From Devosia equisanguinis (GTDB taxonomy: Bacteria; Pseudomonadota; Alphaproteobacteria; Rhizobiales; Hyphomicrobiaceae), in assembly GCA_945901835.1 (NCBI GenBank), contig CAMDMH010000176.1:1-6663 (forward strand): a DNA stretch of 6,663 nt, given 5' to 3'. Below, in pieces: positions 5,277-6,663 of this stretch (positions are counted from its first letter, which is position 1; the number at the start of each line of letters is the position of its first letter). Made by a program: the position numbers and the translations under genes. The notes beneath the pieces are model-generated. The model saw only the letters and a program-made list of their open reading frames with translations, had not been told where the DNA came from and ran no database searches.

Positions 5277-6477
5277 GCCATCGGCCGACCTTTTTTCCGC
5301 CGCGCCACTTCCCGTCGCGCGGCTCGACGACGCTCAACGGCTCGCCTGTCTCCGCCTGATCCGCTCGGAAAACGTCGGCCCCGCCACGTTCCGCGCACTC
5401 ATCAATCACTATGGTGGCGCGACCGAAGCTCTCCACGCCCTCCCTGAGTTGAGTAAGCGCGCCCGCCGCGGCCGGCCCGTGCACATCTATCCGCAACAGA
5501 AAGCTGAAGCCGAGCTCGAACGCGCCGCCGAGGCAGGGGTGCAACTGATCTTCACCATCGAGCCCGGCTACCCGAAATCGCTCGCCTTCACCGAAGGGGC
5601 CCCACCGCTGCTCTACGTGAAAGGCCGCAGCGAACTGCTCGCGGCGCCCTCGATCGCCGTCGTCGGCTCACGTTCCGCCTCCGCCGGCGGATTGCGGCTC
5701 GCCCGCACGTTCTCCGCGAGCTTCGGCCAGGCCGGATATGTCGTCTGCTCCGGCCTCGCCCGCGGCATCGACGCCGCCGCCCACGAAACCTCGCTCGACA
5801 CCGGCACCATCGCCGTCCTCGCCGGCGGACTCGATATCGTCTACCCGCCGGAGCATCGCGAATTGCAGGCCGCAATCGCCGAGAAGGGCTGTCTCGTCTC
5901 GGAGCAGGCGCTCGGCTTCCAACCCCGCGCCCAGGACTTCCCCAGGCGAAACCGTATCATCTCCGGCATCGCACTGGCCGTGGTCGTCATCGAGGCCGCC
6001 AAGCGCTCGGGCACGCTCATCACTGCGCGCCTCGCCAACGAACAGGGCCGCGACGTCTTCGCGGTACCCGGCCACCCGCTGGACCCGCGCGCTGAAGGCA
6101 CCAACCAACTTCTGAAGGACGGCGCACTGCTGGCGACATCGGCCGACGACGTGCTCGAAGTACTGGCGCGCCAGCATGCAGCTCCCACGTTCCGCGCCTT
6201 CGAGGACACGGCCTCGGCCACGACGCCGTTCGGCGAGCTTCCACCGGCAGCGAGCCGGACCGCCCCGCCTATCACGCCTCCCCCCCGGGCCGACACGGCA
6301 GACGTGATCCAGACGGTTCGCGGTGTGCTGGGTCCGGCCCCGGTGAGCATTGACGAGGTCACCCGCGCGACAGGCCTGCCCGCCCGCGAAGTCCAGGTCG
6401 CAATCATGGAGCTGGCGCTGACCGGGGCGGTCGAGATGCACGGCAGTCAACTCGTCTCGCTGAAGCCAGACGCCTGA
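5263..6477 (+). CDS. dprA: DNA-processing protein DprA (Smf)
   Basis: DprA binds single-stranded DNA entering the cell during natural transformation and loads RecA onto it. It is also widespread in bacteria not known to be competent. The 404-residue protein begins at GTG 5263. Three parts can be seen. Residues about 21-65 form a helix-hairpin-like N-terminal domain (ACLRLIRSENVGPATFRALI, 28-47). Residues about 97-300 form the extended Rossmann-fold core, with PPLLYVKG (114-121), VVGSRSAS (133-140), VCSGLARGIDAAAHE (161-175), LAGGLDIVYPPEH (186-198), FPRRNRIISG (226-235), SGTLITARLANEQGRDVFAV (249-268) and GTNQLLKDGALL (279-290). A Pro/Thr/Ala-rich linker (about 305-344) then leads to a winged-helix domain (about 345-400, APVSIDEVTRATGLP at 359-373) of the kind found at the end of many DprA proteins. 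All core motifs are intact. It is probably co-transcribed with plsY. Confidence 0.97.
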   Translation: MQKPEPSADLFSAAPLPVARLDDAQRLACLRLIRSENVGPATFRALINHYGGATEALHALPELSKRARRGRPVHIYPQQKAEAELERAAEAGVQLIFTIEPGYPKSLAFTEGAPPLLYVKGRSELLAAPSIAVVGSRSASAGGLRLARTFSASFGQAGYVVCSGLARGIDAAAHETSLDTGTIAVLAGGLDIVYPPEHRELQAAIAEKGCLVSEQALGFQPRAQDFPRRNRIISGIALAVVVIEAAKRSGTLITARLANEQGRDVFAVPGHPLDPRAEGTNQLLKDGALLATSADDVLEVLARQHAAPTFRAFEDTASATTPFGELPPAASRTAPPITPPPRADTADVIQTVRGVLGPAPVSIDEVTRATGLPAREVQVAIMELALTGAVEMHGSQLVSLKPDA

Positions 6478-6496
6478 TCTCGCCACCAGAACTCGA

Positions 6497-6663
6497 CTAC
6501 CGAGCCGGCTTGCGCATTTGATCGCGCGCCTCGAGTTCCGCCATCTCGAGGATGAGCGCGACCCGCTGAAGACCGGACTTGGCCGCCAGCTTCTTCAGGT
6601 CGTGCACCATCGCGAGAATATACTGAACGCTGCGCGCATCCGGCCGCACATCGGCTGACGCCT
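6497..6663 (-). CDS. Small hypothetical protein, C-terminal part, cut by window edge
   Basis: On the minus strand a frame enters from the right edge (first full codon 6661-6659) and ends at the TAG at 6499-6497, giving 54 residues. The visible part has a protein-like pattern, with two amphipathic helices: SVQYILAMVHDLKKLAAKSG (11-30) and LQRVALILEMAELEARDQMR (31-50), then a basic tail KPAR. The heptad spacing of hydrophobic residues and the acidic/basic alternation suggest a small helical cytoplasmic protein. I cannot assign a family. It converges on dprA with 19 bases between the stop codons and no visible terminator there. It was identified by reading the reverse strand, as it is too short and incomplete for ordinary frame finding. 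Confidence 0.65.
   Translation of the reverse strand, partial: ASADVRPDARSVQYILAMVHDLKKLAAKSGLQRVALILEMAELEARDQMRKPAR

Noticed and set aside
5588..6486. Antisense and out-of-frame long frames over dprA
   Set aside because: The dprA frame carries every family motif. These are shadows, with very Arg-rich or Ser-rich composition.
1..6663. CRISPR array, tRNA, rRNA, insertion sequence ends or prophage genes
   Set aside because: No regularly spaced repeats, cloverleaf sequences, ribosomal RNA motifs, transposase frames or terminal inverted repeats were found on reading both strands.

Overview
The window is high-GC DNA with dense, mostly single-strand gene packing. The order pyrB, pyrC-like, plsY, dprA on the plus strand, and the protein sequences themselves, point to an alphaproteobacterium, most likely of the order Hyphomicrobiales (Rhizobiales). 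That placement comes from remembered gene order and protein style, not from a search.

Left part (1-1889, minus strand): the N-terminal 134 codons of a voltage-gated ion channel, probably a potassium channel, run off the left edge. Its start at 402 is set by a strong ribosome binding site. Upstream of it is a 278-base gap with short imperfect repeats, a small hairpin and a plausible promoter. Then comes a complete 402-residue gene (681-1889), also with a very good ribosome binding site. Its C-terminal part resembles the PcfJ-like domain, whose function is unknown.

Middle (1890-2260): a 371-base divergent intergenic region separates the minus-strand block from the plus-strand block. It holds a good sigma70-type promoter match placed almost against the pyrB start codon.

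Right part (2261-6477, plus strand): pyrB (aspartate transcarbamoylase) overlaps or abuts a dihydroorotase homologue that has lost nearly all the metal-binding and substrate-binding residues of active dihydroorotases. After a 65-base gap comes plsY (membrane acyl-phosphate:glycerol-3-phosphate acyltransferase), which overlaps dprA (single-stranded DNA-binding protein of natural transformation) by 14 bases. The first two genes serve pyrimidine synthesis, with the dead dihydroorotase probably a structural partner of PyrB. plsY starts phospholipid synthesis and dprA protects incoming DNA. They are likely co-transcribed but do not form one pathway.

Right edge (6497-6663, minus strand): the C-terminal 54 residues of a small, unrecognised, helix-rich protein converge on dprA, with only 19 bases between the stop codons.

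No tRNA, rRNA, CRISPR array, insertion sequence or prophage gene was recognised. The items most worth a second look are the catalytically dead dihydroorotase paired with pyrB, the lone PcfJ-like gene, and the very short leader implied for pyrB.
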